Source of the DNA: Gracilaria vermiculophylla
Taxonomy: Eukaryota; Rhodophyta; Florideophyceae; Gracilariales; Gracilariaceae
NCBI GenBank assembly: GCA_019155205.2
Contig: JAHNZQ020000010.1
Location: 1,887,268 to 1,951,267, forward strand
Length of the DNA stretch: 64,000 nt
Direction: 5' to 3'
This document shows positions 10,517-20,076 of this stretch, in pieces; position 1 is the first letter of the stretch; the number at the start of each line of letters is the position of its first letter. The notes beneath the pieces were generated by a model, which was given only the letters and a program-made list of their open reading frames with translations, was not told where the DNA came from and ran no database searches. The position numbers were made by a program, and so were the translations under genes.

Positions 10517-11623
10517 TCACTGCTTCTGTTTGAGCGCCTCTTGTTTCTCGGCGAGGTCGAGCATGTCCCTGATAGACTTTAAAGCCATTTCCAGTCTATC
10601 CAGCTCCTGTCTTGAGTTCGGGTTGTATTTGTACAAGCCATAGTACAAATCGAAACTGTCCTTACAGGTTGTGTCCACCACGCCCAGGAGTGATTCATAG
10701 CCTTTGGTATTGATTGGAGTGGATTCCACTTGAAGTTGAGCAAGCATGCGGCCTGGGAATAAAGCGTAATGGAGTATATTAACGCTATTGATGTTAGAAA
10801 AGAGTGCATGTGCAGCGACCAACGTAAGCAAAACTTGGGCAAGTACGAACCTGTAGTGTGCGTGAGGAACTGCGTGGATGCTGCGTATTTATCATGTGTT
10901 GCACATTCCATTGGAACCATGGCACATCCTTCGGCTTTCCAAATGTCAATGAAGGCGTCGCAAATGCTACGGTGTTGAGGATGTACACGAACAAGATCAT
11001 ATACAAACGGCAGATTCTTCCATGAGTTTCTGCCGCTTTCCGGACCGAACATAGGGTGAGTGCAAACAATGCCAGATGACGAGGGTAACTTTTCCAAGAG
11101 CAGATCATGTGGATACAGCTTGACCGAGAGCACATCAACAACAAGTGTGTTTGCGAGTCTGTGTTCGACAGATCATGCTAGAACTTCAGTACAATGCGTG
11201 AAAAGATAAGAGAGTGAAAGGGCGAGACGAGAAGGGCTTACCTCTGAAGTGGAAAGCGGGAGAGAACCGTGACTAAAGACATTATACTCGGGCAGAAAAG
11301 CACGACATGAGGTTCTTGATCCATGAGCTGGTCGGCATGTTGGACATACTCACAACCGATAGCAGCAGCAGCAGCGAAGTAATTCCCCCGGCTCTGGCCA
11401 ATCACGCTGCCGGGGCGCACAGAGTCGCCAAACAACGGAGGAGATTGCAGTGATTAGGACAATGAACTGGCTATCAATTGGGCGCCAGAACAATTGTAGC
11501 AACTTACCGATGGCCTATGGATGCAAACTTCTTTCCAAGAAACTGACCAAAGTTTCCGAAGCCCACAATGCCGATGGTAAGTCGCGTGATACTCGGCTTA
11601 AGTTGGGTGGTTTCAGAAGACAT
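10517..11623 (-). CDS. Arogenate/prephenate dehydrogenase (TyrA family), four exons
   Basis: Minus-strand exons are 11508-11623, 11242-11406, 10851-11158 and 10517-10752, with introns of 101, 83 and 98 bp, all GT-AG with matching phases. The product is 274 aa. It would oxidise arogenate (or prephenate) to make tyrosine. The Rossmann fingerprint is GIVGFGNFGQF, followed by SVKLYPHDLLL, GIVCTHPMFGPESG and THTTGRMLAQL, then STPINTKGYE, which is closest to plant arogenate dehydrogenases. As annotated there is no transit peptide. The frame stays open 76 codons upstream of the ATG without another Met, and an exon at 11970-12079 could splice in phase to 11699, giving about 336 aa. The N-terminus is therefore uncertain. 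Confidence 0.88.
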
Positions 11624-11787
11624 AGTAAGATCCGTGCGGTGAGAGTGAAACAAAGGAGGACACTGCGAACTTCGACGAGCGACGAGTGGAACCGAAGACC
11701 TGGGTATGGTGCTTCGATTGGGATTGTTATATAGAAAGAAGACGACGGCAATTGTGTCTGTCTGGTGCGCACGAACGGTACGGCGGG

Positions 11788-12079
11788 CTATGGTGGTGGC
11801 GACAAGCGCATGTAGTGACTGACGCGAAAGTGATATGTGGCAAAAACAATTTTAATGCGGTTGCACTCAACGTGGTTGGCCGTTTTGAGTAACAGTGTTA
11901 CATGACAATCAAAGCATCATTTGGTGAGAAACACGGACTTTTTCTCCGAGGGACAGAGTTTTTACTCACCACCGTTGATTCTCTTCGGCGTTGCTGTTGT
12001 TCGCACCGAACTGGACAGCAAGAGCGTCGAACGCGGGAATGAATATGGACAGCCGTGCGAGATCGACGGCAGATGACAT
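11788..12079 (-). CDS. Candidate small spliced ORF, or 5' exon of the arogenate dehydrogenase gene
   Basis: The exon 11970-12079 starts at ATG (MSSAVDLARL) and ends at a GTGAGT donor in phase 2. Joined to an acceptor at 11818 it would encode a 46-aa protein ending LSPPP (stop at 11788). Joined instead to an acceptor at 11699 it runs in frame into the arogenate dehydrogenase. I do not recognise the peptide. The strong donor and the clean open exon are the evidence, and transcript data would decide between the two. Confidence 0.3.
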
Positions 12080-12291
12080 TTCACGTGCGCGCGCTGTCCA
12101 AGCGAGGGGGTTTCCAAAGCGGCAACGCTATCGATTCACGCATGACTCCCTCTCACCAAGCGGCAGCTTGTTGTCGCGGATACCAGAGTCTTGTACAGGC
12201 TCCTAATCCGGTGTTTTCTCGATGCGATCTTCATGCAAAGGGTGCAATATTCTCATGTACACCGCCGTCTGCAGGGGATGTGAGAAAAAAG

Positions 12292-12581
12292 TCAACAGCC
12301 TGCTGCTGTCGCTCTTGCTGTTGACAGGAATTTCTTCGTCTCCGCCAACAACTGCAAGAAGCGTATCATGCAAAGGGGTCGCGTTTAACTCTTATTCAAC
12401 CGCGGAATTTGCGAGAATTTGACCTTACGTTATTCTGAGCTATTGCAAATTGCTGCGTGGTTGCTTTCATAGTCAAACTCACTCGCGAGAGGAGGTAGTA
12501 ATGCACACTCCATCGGCCATTCCGCATGTAGTCCACATCTTCTGAGTGCGGCGCACTATTTTCATTTTGCGCTGTTGACAT
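12292..12581 (-). CDS. Small hypothetical protein, two exons
   Basis: The exons 12429-12581 (51 codons) and 12292-12351 are joined across a 77-bp intron (GTAAGG ... TTGCAG, phase 0) to give 70 aa. The sequence begins MSTAQNENSAPHSEDVDYM, has an aromatic stretch WSVHYYLL, then an amphipathic helix-like region rich in Ala, Thr and Gln up to KKFLSTARATAAGC. Continuity of the helical pattern across the intron supports the join. It is divergent from NAC-beta (plus strand, 12923). No family is recognised. Confidence 0.4.
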
Positions 12582-12922
12582 CACGCACACCGAGATATGA
12601 CAAGTTGGCAGAAATTTCTCTGCCACGACCCCTTCCAAGGCTACTCGATGGTAGCCTGTGCGAGCTGCCAATTACAACGGGGCCAATTAGGGTCGCCAAT
12701 GCAAATCGTCAATTGCTTTCGTTCTCGCCACTTGGCGACGACGGCAAAGTGACCTCCTGTACACGCTTCAACTCTCTCGAGCTGCCAATTCGCCCTTGAT
12801 CCTTCATTACCACAGCACCCTCCAGGCAACGCATTCAGGGGGCGGTTGCCTCCGGTGTACCCACCTCCTTCGCCGCCGGTTTCTCCCAACTCAAGTACGC
12901 ACCCCAGCCGATCACGCTCGAA

Positions 12923-13564
12923 ATGGAAGACGGAGTCGACAAAGAAAAGCTTGCCAAGCTTCAGCGCATGGCCGCCGGTGTGCGCGTCGGTGGCAAGGGT
13001 TCCGTCCGGAGAAAGAAGAAGGCCGTGCACAAGGCCGCTCCCACCGACGACAAACGCCTGCAAACCACTCTCAAGCGTCTGCAGCTGAGCCAACTTCCAG
13101 GCATCGAGGAGGTGAACATCTTCCGCGACAATGGCCAAGTCATCAACTTCCAGAACCCCAAGGTTCAAGCGCAAATCTCCGCAAACACTTACGTTGTGTC
13201 TGGACAGGCTGCCACCAAGTCTCTGCAGGACATGCTGCCCAGTATCGTGAATCAACTGGGTGCGGACAATATGCCACAGATGAAATCCCTCATGGATCAA
13301 CTTGGAGCCGCTGGTATTGGCGGCCAAGGATCGTTGGCAAAGGCCTCTGCTGCCGACGCCGATGACGAGGAAATCCCGGATCTTGTGGGAGCCGACAACT
13401 TTGAGGAGAAGGCTACCGCAGAAGCCTCAAAGGATGACACAACGGGTGCCGAACAAGCCGCCCCTGCTGAGGAAAAACCCGCCGAGGAAGACGGCGATGA
13501 GGCTGGTGGTGAAGACAAACTCGCGGACGAAGCCGACAAAAAGGTTGAACAGCCTTCGTCGTAG
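12923..13564 (+). CDS. BTF3: Nascent polypeptide-associated complex subunit beta (BTF3)
   Basis: This 213-aa single-exon gene encodes the cytosolic chaperone subunit that binds ribosomes near the exit tunnel. The ribosome-contact motif RRKKK is at 29-33. The NAC domain follows, with GIEEVNIFRDNGQVINFQ and PKVQAQISANTYVVSG. The C-terminal third is acidic and Ala/Glu-rich (EEDGDEAGGEDKLADEADKK), as in other NAC-beta proteins, and somewhat longer than the yeast protein. The start at MEDGVDKEKLAKLQ matches the conserved N-terminus. Confidence 0.93.
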   Translation: MEDGVDKEKLAKLQRMAAGVRVGGKGSVRRKKKAVHKAAPTDDKRLQTTLKRLQLSQLPGIEEVNIFRDNGQVINFQNPKVQAQISANTYVVSGQAATKSLQDMLPSIVNQLGADNMPQMKSLMDQLGAAGIGGQGSLAKASAADADDEEIPDLVGADNFEEKATAEASKDDTTGAEQAAPAEEKPAEEDGDEAGGEDKLADEADKKVEQPSS

Positions 13565-13997
13565 TCCCTTTAGGTTGCTTAAACTGTCCTAGTAAAATAT
13601 GAGAATTCCAAGCGCTGAAATTATTCTTTGCTTGCTACTTCCCGCACTATCATCCACACTTGCATTCAATGTCGTATGGCGTCGGAAGTCCTCAACCCTC
13701 ATGAGGCATCCTTTTACAGTACCTCGAAGTCTCGACCTCCCAGAGTCACCACTGACGTTGGCCGAACCTTTTGCGCCTGCTTTGCTCCTACGCAGGGCAT
13801 TGCAGTGCGTTTTCACTCACTGCATAGAAATTTACTCCAGTTAAACGACTTGACATGGCGCGGAAGCAGGCAAGCCATCGTGTATTGTGGTCTCAACGTC
13901 TGTACTCTTAAAACTTGGATCTAGTCAGGTTCTGTCTCGGTAAGCTACCAGTATTTGCACTTGCACCATACTACGATCGTCGCAACTTATTCAGCCT
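13565..13997. other. Intergenic region, no supported gene
   Basis: Tail-to-tail region between NAC-beta and the caprin-like gene. A plus-strand ORF at 13599-13844 begins with a hydrophobic, signal-peptide-like stretch but overlaps other ORFs of similar quality, and I do not call it. Confidence 0.4.
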
Positions 13998-15005
13998 TCA
14001 AGGCACAGAAACATTTGCTTGAGCGTTGCTCACCTCGTAACCAGGTGTGTCTCCGTTTAGCCCGTCGTAAAGATCGTCAAACCGCCCAGCATCTGTTTGT
14101 TCATCTCGGCCTCTGTCGGTTAGGATAGGACACGATGCGATCGAATCCACGATCTTGTTCAAAGCAGCGTATGATGTATCCTGAAAGGCGTCAATCGTTG
14201 AGTTCTGAAGAAATTCCAAGCAGTGAAGAGTGGAAACATCGACTGCATCGTCATGTGGCACGTTTCCATTCGGAGATGTGAGCATGACATTAAAATAGCA
14301 CAACAAATCCATGTCTAGCTCTGTGACGAATGCGATTGCCTTTTCGGTCTGCGTTTGGGAATAGCTGAGCAGAGCCTCGCGAGATCCAGGCTGGCGGAGG
14401 AAGTCAACAACGTGAAAAAGATTAAGTACCTTGCGCACGTTCTCCTTCTTCACCTTGACGGCTTCATTAGTAACATCTTGTCTCAGAGCGTCAAGTTCGC
14501 GTCGCAGCGACTCGTTTTCATTCTTCAGTGTCTGAATTTCGACGAGAGAGACTTGTGAAGACGGGGTTGTCTCTGCACACTCTTCACTAGGAACTTGGCT
14601 GCCGTTCTTGTCGGGTGCGGAGCTTGAAATCGCATCAGAATCATCATCTTTTTGAACACTATCAGCAGGTGATGTGCTGCTGTCAACTTGGGCTTGTACA
14701 GATTTGCTTCGCTTTTCCTTTGCTTTCGCAGTCTTTGCGGAACGTTTGCCAGTGTGCAGCTTTTGCTCTGTGTGTTCTGGTGGTTCAACAATACCGGTCT
14801 GCTTTTTGAGAATTTCCTGGAGTTCTGCAAGTAACGCCTCCTTTTTGACGCAGCTCTTGACACTTTCAATCTGCTCGGGGTTCAGCTCCTGCCCATTGGC
14901 AGCAGCCTGCTCCCAGACTTTTGCGCGATCAATCGCCTTCCGCAGATTGCGACATCTGTTGGATACCACTCTGAGGCAAGAATCGAGTACTTCTCGTTCA
15001 ACCAT
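13998..15005 (-). CDS. Caprin-like RNA-binding/stress-granule protein
   Basis: This gene encodes 335 aa from ATG at 15005. The N-terminal helical region (AIDRAKVWEQAAANGQELNP, then EQIESVKS) matches the start of the caprin homologous region, where a similar LN-x-(E/D)-Q-(L/I) motif occurs. A later block (RKVLNLFHVVDFLRQPGSRE, then ELDMDLLCYFNVML) resembles the caprin dimerisation domain. Between them lies a basic, Ser-rich low-complexity segment, followed by a coiled coil (IQTLKNENESLRRELDALRQ). An acceptor-like TTTTCAG lies directly before the ATG, so a non-coding 5' exon is possible. Animal caprins bind RNA and G3BP; a role here in mRNP regulation is inference. Confidence 0.6.
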   Translation of the reverse strand: MVEREVLDSCLRVVSNRCRNLRKAIDRAKVWEQAAANGQELNPEQIESVKSCVKKEALLAELQEILKKQTGIVEPPEHTEQKLHTGKRSAKTAKAKEKRSKSVQAQVDSSTSPADSVQKDDDSDAISSSAPDKNGSQVPSEECAETTPSSQVSLVEIQTLKNENESLRRELDALRQDVTNEAVKVKKENVRKVLNLFHVVDFLRQPGSREALLSYSQTQTEKAIAFVTELDMDLLCYFNVMLTSPNGNVPHDDAVDVSTLHCLEFLQNSTIDAFQDTSYAALNKIVDSIASCPILTDRGRDEQTDAGRFDDLYDGLNGDTPGYEVSNAQANVSVP

Positions 15006-15475
15006 GCTGAAAATGAAGGTACCTGAGCGCAACGAGCGGCTTCGAGCAGGGAGGAGATTGCTGTTCAAATCAAAGATGGAGGAGAAGGGATTTCGTGTGA
15101 CTGCGACACAGACGTCGCGCTCGACAACGGCACGGCCAGCTTCTTGATCCAAACCGCGGCCCAAAATGCTCGAGGGGCAGCTGTAAAGCGAGAGCGACAC
15201 AGTCCTGCCAGCTACGTGTAGATACGCATGCGCCGTGAGCAGCTCACGCTTAGGGGTCATACACGAGAGCCATGTGTTCAAATTCGAACTACGGATCCGA
15301 GAGCTGCTTTTCAAAACACAAGATCTGCAGTGCGTATAGCACCGAGGTCCTGCACATCACAGAGGCGGGCGGACATGGTTCTGACAGACTATAAACGACC
15401 TAAGAGCGTTCGTCGACATTATTGTTTCTCCTCCTTCTCTGATCCGCTGCTAACGTTTCGTGCAGAGCGGCTGTC

Positions 15476-16969
15476 ATGTACTGCGCTCTCTCCGGAAATG
15501 TTCCAAGGGAACCAGTGGTTTCAATCAAAAGCGGCCATCTATTTGAACGCGCTTTGATAGAAAAGCAACTAGCAGTAAATGGAAACAAATGTCCTGAAAC
15601 CGGGGAGGCGCTCTCTGCTTCGGATTTGCTTCAAGTCAAACCTGGTGGTTTTATCACCCCTTTACCGCCAGAAAAGAGCTCAATGCCGCATGTGCTAGAT
15701 CACGTCCGAGAAGAGTGGGATCGTCTAACTCTCGAACTACACACCTCTCAGAAACTGCTGCACCAAACTAGACAAGAGCTCGCTACTGCCTTGTACAGAT
15801 GTGATGCGAGTGCACGGGTAATTGCCAAACTGGAAAAGGAGCGCAACGATTTAAAGGCCTCCCGTCAAGAAGCGAATGGGGGCACGGCGCCAACCGACGA
15901 GCACGTCATTGAAACCAAAGTAGTGGAGAAACAAAGCACGGAGCAGGAGGGAGAGGGAGAAGATAACGTTCAACCAGAAGAACAAGTCCCCGACAACCAG
16001 GCCGAAGGTGATGTGGTTACTCTCCCACAGGGAATAGTGAGTGAGGCACAGAAGCTTGCGGTAGAACTACAAGGAACACGGAAATCGCGAAAAAGCAGCG
16101 CCCCATCAGGCAGCATTATATCGTCGTTCATTGAACTCGGGCAAGCGGCGGTAGACGGCACTGCTGTGAAACTGAGTGCCGTGGGCGTGAATGGGGAGAA
16201 CACCATTGTGGGATCCAGCAATGGCAAATTGCATCTGGTTAAGGACTTGAAAGTATTGCAGTCCGAAGAGGCGCACGACGGCGGCGTAACGGCGATCTGC
16301 TGGGATGAGCGAATATTTACGGGAGGCAGAGATGGGGTTGTCAAAGTCTGGGGTGATGATGTCAAATGCAAGGCGATGTTTGATGGCAACGGTGCTGTTA
16401 CAGATGTTGAGAGACACCCATTGAAAAGCTTAATGTATTGCTGTCGTGGCGATGGATTTGAATGGCGTAATGTTGAAGATGGGGTGGTGATTGGCAGCGC
16501 GAAAGTAGCAAGTCGATGCGGTGCAGTGCATCCGGACGGGCTACTGTTTGCAACAGGTGGCGAGAAAGGGCTAACAATGTGGGATTTTTCAAGTTTGAAG
16601 CAGGTGGCTGACCTGCGCACAGAATGCGTAACTAATGTAGCCATGAGCGAAAAGGGGTACTACATGGTGACTGTCGGGGCGGAGGAAGCGCTTGTTTGGG
16701 ACTTGCGGAAACAGGCAGTTGTCGGCACTGTGGCCATGAAAGGTGCTTGTGGAGTAGGACTTGATGAGTTCGGGGAATATGGTTGCGTTGTTGGGACGGA
16801 GGGGGTCAAATTGTTTGCAGCGAAGAAGAAAGCCAAGGTTGTAGCAAAGATTGAGAGAGAGGGGGGGAGCGAGACGCGGCTGGGAGTGGCTTGGGGTCCA
16901 CAGTCCTCGTTCGTGGTCGTTGGGGGAAATGACGGGGTGCTTCGAAAGTTTGGCGCTCCGGTGCCATGA
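15476..16969 (+). CDS. PRP19: Pre-mRNA-processing factor 19 (U-box E3 ligase)
   Basis: This 497-aa single-exon gene encodes the core of the NineTeen complex that activates the spliceosome. The N-terminal U-box starts at once (MYCALSGNVPREPVVSIKSG, then HLFER) and includes the NKCPETGE loop. A coiled coil follows (LHTSQKLLHQTRQELATALY), which mediates tetramer formation. A disordered acidic stretch leads into a C-terminal WD40 propeller from about residue 220 (AICWDERIFTGGRDGVVKVW, LLFATGGEKGLTMWDF). The first ATG is fixed by the conserved U-box start. The presence of PRP19 fits the several spliced genes in the window. Confidence 0.94.
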   Translation: MYCALSGNVPREPVVSIKSGHLFERALIEKQLAVNGNKCPETGEALSASDLLQVKPGGFITPLPPEKSSMPHVLDHVREEWDRLTLELHTSQKLLHQTRQELATALYRCDASARVIAKLEKERNDLKASRQEANGGTAPTDEHVIETKVVEKQSTEQEGEGEDNVQPEEQVPDNQAEGDVVTLPQGIVSEAQKLAVELQGTRKSRKSSAPSGSIISSFIELGQAAVDGTAVKLSAVGVNGENTIVGSSNGKLHLVKDLKVLQSEEAHDGGVTAICWDERIFTGGRDGVVKVWGDDVKCKAMFDGNGAVTDVERHPLKSLMYCCRGDGFEWRNVEDGVVIGSAKVASRCGAVHPDGLLFATGGEKGLTMWDFSSLKQVADLRTECVTNVAMSEKGYYMVTVGAEEALVWDLRKQAVVGTVAMKGACGVGLDEFGEYGCVVGTEGVKLFAAKKKAKVVAKIEREGGSETRLGVAWGPQSSFVVVGGNDGVLRKFGAPVP

Positions 16970-17638
16970 CGTCCGCGTTGGCTGCTGCCTTCAAGCGACC
17001 ATCCAGCTTGGTGTTCATTACGCGCATTGTGGATGGACGGCGTTATGGTGAGGATCAGCGAGTGTGCGAACTGCCGGATCAATTAGGGCGTGGCACACGT
17101 GGCGTGTGATACAGATAGGCAGCGCGACGGTGACGCGTGCGGTGGCTGACTCTGCAGTTCCCCACGCCAATGACTGCGCCACAAGTGTTTGAGAGACCTT
17201 CTCGAAGGTTCTCGGTTCTTTGAGGCCGCTCCTTTGAAAACGGTCCCACACGACGCCGGACGCCGCCGCGCGATTCCGTTCACCGCCACAATTACTGCCC
17301 CCGCCGGCCACCGCGTACGGTGTACAACATATCCGACGGCGCCAGACGCCTCCGTCCCCCCTACACGCTTCATAAGCCATTTCCCGCCCCTTCTGCCGAA
17401 CCGCTGCCTTGGGCTTCTCACTACCTATTTGCCAGCGCTCTATTGCCTTTCTAGCCCTCGCTTCGCGCGGACACCTTCAAGTTTGTTTTTCGCAGTCGCC
17501 CGCTAATTCTCTTAACTTTCTATCGTCTGCGTAGAGCGCAACTACTTTGCTGCCTCACCAAGAAGTGCCAGACTCACTCCTCACCTTCGCATCACCTTGA
17601 AAACGTGAATCCCTGTCCTCGACGTTACTCATCTCATC
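16970..17638. other. Promoter and 5' leader region of the DNAJA gene
   Basis: Between PRP19 and the DNAJA start there is no gene. The last 150 bp are pyrimidine-rich (CTTTCTATCG, CCTCACCTTC), as in several 5' leaders here. A three-unit heat-shock element is listed separately. Confidence 0.55.
17199..17211 (+). promoter_or_regulatory. Heat-shock element upstream of DNAJA
   Basis: TTCTCGAAGGTTC is a perfect three-unit alternating array (TTC-nn-GAA-nn-TTC), the heat-shock-factor binding pattern. It is 428 bp before the DNAJA start codon. A further TTC follows at 17216 with off spacing. That HSF binds here is inferred from the motif and the target gene. Confidence 0.6.
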
Positions 17639-18999
17639 ATGTTTGGAGGCTTTCCAGGAATGGAAGGTATGGGAATGGGAGGTATGGGCAGACGCCGCAA
17701 GGTCGACAATGACCGCTTTTATCAGCTACTGGTACGTTTTCGAAGCTTGCAGCTTCCTTTGGCATTGAGGCTTTGGCTTTGAGGCTTTCGATGTTCGCAG
17801 CTAACTAACCATTTGACACGCTCTTCGGCGAAACTCCAATTTTGTAGGGTGTAGAGAAAGATGCCTCCCTCAGCCAGATTAAGAAAGCTTATCGGAAACT
17901 AGCCATGACTCATCACCCGGATCGAGGAGGTGATGAAGAACGATTCAAAGAGATTACAACCGCATTCGAAGTTCTCAGCGATGAGGAAAAGCGCCAGGTT
18001 TATGATGAATATGGCGAAGAAGGTCTCCGTGAGGGCGGCGGTGGCCCGGCAGACGCCCACGATCTGTTTAGCGCCATGTTTGGTGGTGGTGGTGCCTCCA
18101 GGGGACCGAAAAAAGGGGAGCCCGTTGTTCATAGCCTTCGTGTCACCCTGGAAGATCTATACAAGGGTAAAACAAGCAAACTGGCAATTATTCGCAACAG
18201 ATTGTGCAAGACTTGCAGGGGTAAGGGAGCAAGCAGACCGGAAGCCGTGGAGACATGCTATGTATGTCATGGAAGGGGAATTCAGGTCACATTGAATCAA
18301 ATCGGTCCAGGCATGGTCCAACAAGTCCAAAACTCATGCCGCAACTGTAGAGGAATGGGTGAAACTATCAATGAGAGATTCCGATGTGATACTTGCCAGG
18401 GCGACAAGGTCGTTAAAGAAAGAAAGGTTCTTGAAGTCTATGTTGACAAGGGAATGCAGCATGGTCAAAAGATAACTTTCACGGGAGAGGCCAACGCCAA
18501 TCCCGGAGCAGTTGCCGGAGATGTCATCGTTGTCCTCAAGCAGGAAGAACACGAACGCTTCAAGCGAAAGGAAAGCAATCTCATATACGAGAAAGAAGTT
18601 AATCTTGTGGACGCTCTCTGTGGACTAGATTTCTATATCAAGCAGCTAGATGGTCGTCTTCTTCATGTACGTTGTCCTCCAGGAAAAGTTATCACCCCGG
18701 GACTAATCAAGAGCATCCCGAACGAAGGTATGCCCATTTACAAGAATCCAATGGAACGAGGCTTTATGTTTGTCAAATTTGATGTCAAGTTCCCAGAGTC
18801 AATGACCCCCAACCAGATTCAGTTTCTTCATGCGGTTCTGGGTCCAAGCACGCCACTACCTGCCAAGGGTGCCGCTGAGGTTGATGAGGTGGGTTTGATC
18901 GACTTTGACGAAGATCATATCAAACAGGCTCAAGCAAATGGAACGGCGTATGATGAGGATGATGATGAGCAGCAAAGGGTGACATGCGCACAAGGATAG
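17639..18999 (+). CDS. DNAJA: DnaJ homolog subfamily A (type I HSP40, CaaX box), two exons
   Basis: The exons 17639-17731 and 17848-18999 are joined across a 116-bp phase-0 intron. The 414-aa product is a cytosolic co-chaperone that stimulates HSP70. A Gly/Met-rich N-terminus leads into the J-domain with YRKLAMTHHPDRGG (HPD motif about residue 54). A GGGG-rich linker is followed by four CxxCxGxG zinc repeats (CKTCRGKGA, CYVCHGRG, CRNCRGMGE, CDTCQGDK). Substrate-binding C-terminal domains follow. The last four residues, CAQG, form a CaaX-type box like that of Ydj1 and plant J2/J3, suggesting farnesylation. A perfect heat-shock element lies upstream. Confidence 0.96.
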
Positions 19000-19182
19000 A
19001 ACGGGACAATTTAAGGGTTTTGTAAACCGTGCTCGATCGGTGTGATGTAGAATCTCGCACTTCTGATGCGGCTCGAACAGTATACCGTACATCGCTTCTC
19101 GCCTTCCGCTTGCCAAGGCTTTAATTAAGACTTTCTGTACGTGTATCATCGCAAATGGTTTTTTTCCTTCGCTATCCTTTTG

Positions 19183-19207
19183 TGACCACCTTAAATCAAG
19201 GTGGTCA
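19183..19207. repeat. Short hairpin between convergent genes
   Basis: TGACCACCTT (19183-19192) and AAGGTGGTCA (19198-19207) are exact inverted copies with an AAATC loop. It lies between the ends of DNAJA (plus) and the coiled-coil gene (minus). It may mark a 3' processing region for either gene. Confidence 0.6.
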
Positions 19208-19293
19208 TCGTACAGGTCTCTGTGTCAGTAATTGTGTGATGGATTTGATCACATGAGTGCATGTGGAGTGGGTAACGAAGGCAATCGTGCGCT

Positions 19294-20076
19294 TTATGAT
19301 CGTCTGCGAGACGCAAAATATCCTGCGGCAGCGGCAACCGATGCGTCTACGGCGGCGTTTGACAATGAGGAAGAATCAGAATTCACAAAGCCATTCCACG
19401 CGTAGAAAAGGGCAGCGACTGTGAATGCCATCGTGGATGCAAAGAGAAGCTTGTCTGTCACTGGTTTCTGGTCCTTAGATCTTTCCCCCATTTCTCCTGT
19501 CAAACCTTCAAGTTTTGTGATTTCTTCCTGAATAACCTGGCGGTCGCTTCGAACCTGTTGAAGAATGTCGAGCCTTTTTTGCTCATACTTTTCTAGTAGT
19601 AAATCTGTTTCTTTCTGTATCATTTCTGTTGCCTTTTGCGTGGCTCCTTGCTGTATCTCTTGCAGGTCTTCGTTCATGGAACTAACTATTTCAATCATCT
19701 TCGTGGCCCCATCCGCGGTAATACCTTCTACAACTCTGCGATCTGATTCTCTTAGGTCTTCTGAGTCGGCACGATTGTCTTGAATAGATCGTTCAAGTAT
19801 CTCTCGGAGTTCTCCACTCAGCTCAGAAGCATTCGCCCCTTCATCTTCCTGCTTGCAACGCACCAAAACAGTTTTAATGCGTCTTTGCTTCACATTGTAC
19901 ACACGATTTCTGTGAAAGGTATCAATTGAAAACCGTCTTTTTCTCGATGCGGACCTATTGAACAGCGCTGGGTGCGACACAAAGCTCGTTTTGCATTCGA
20001 CTCGATTTTCCTCGATTGCGGACTCGCCAGTTCTTCGTTCGCAGTTATTGTACGCGATAAACGTCGCGATAATCAT
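19294..20076 (-). CDS. Predicted plastid-targeted coiled-coil membrane protein
   Basis: This gene encodes 260 aa. The first about 75 residues are basic with few acids (SRKRRFSIDTFHRNRVYN), which looks like a transit peptide. Residues 85-200 form a long charged coiled coil (LREILERSIQD ... EKYEQKRLDILQQVRSDRQV). A membrane span follows at about 210-230 (LLFASTMAFTVAALFYAW), and a second weakly hydrophobic Ala-rich segment at 241-254 precedes a basic end (RRRS). No known family is recognised. The layout suggests a membrane-anchored tether or structural protein. Organelle assignment is inferred. Confidence 0.7.
   Translation of the reverse strand: MIIATFIAYNNCERRTGESAIEENRVECKTSFVSHPALFNRSASRKRRFSIDTFHRNRVYNVKQRRIKTVLVRCKQEDEGANASELSGELREILERSIQDNRADSEDLRESDRRVVEGITADGATKMIEIVSSMNEDLQEIQQGATQKATEMIQKETDLLLEKYEQKRLDILQQVRSDRQVIQEEITKLEGLTGEMGERSKDQKPVTDKLLFASTMAFTVAALFYAWNGFVNSDSSSLSNAAVDASVAAAAGYFASRRRS

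Noticed and set aside
12641..13327. 228-codon antisense ORF over NAC-beta
   Set aside because: Shadow of a strong, recognisable gene on the other strand.
13599..13844. ORF with a signal-peptide-like start between NAC-beta and the caprin-like gene
   Set aside because: It overlaps equally long ORFs in other frames, shows no further domain, and is short enough to be chance.
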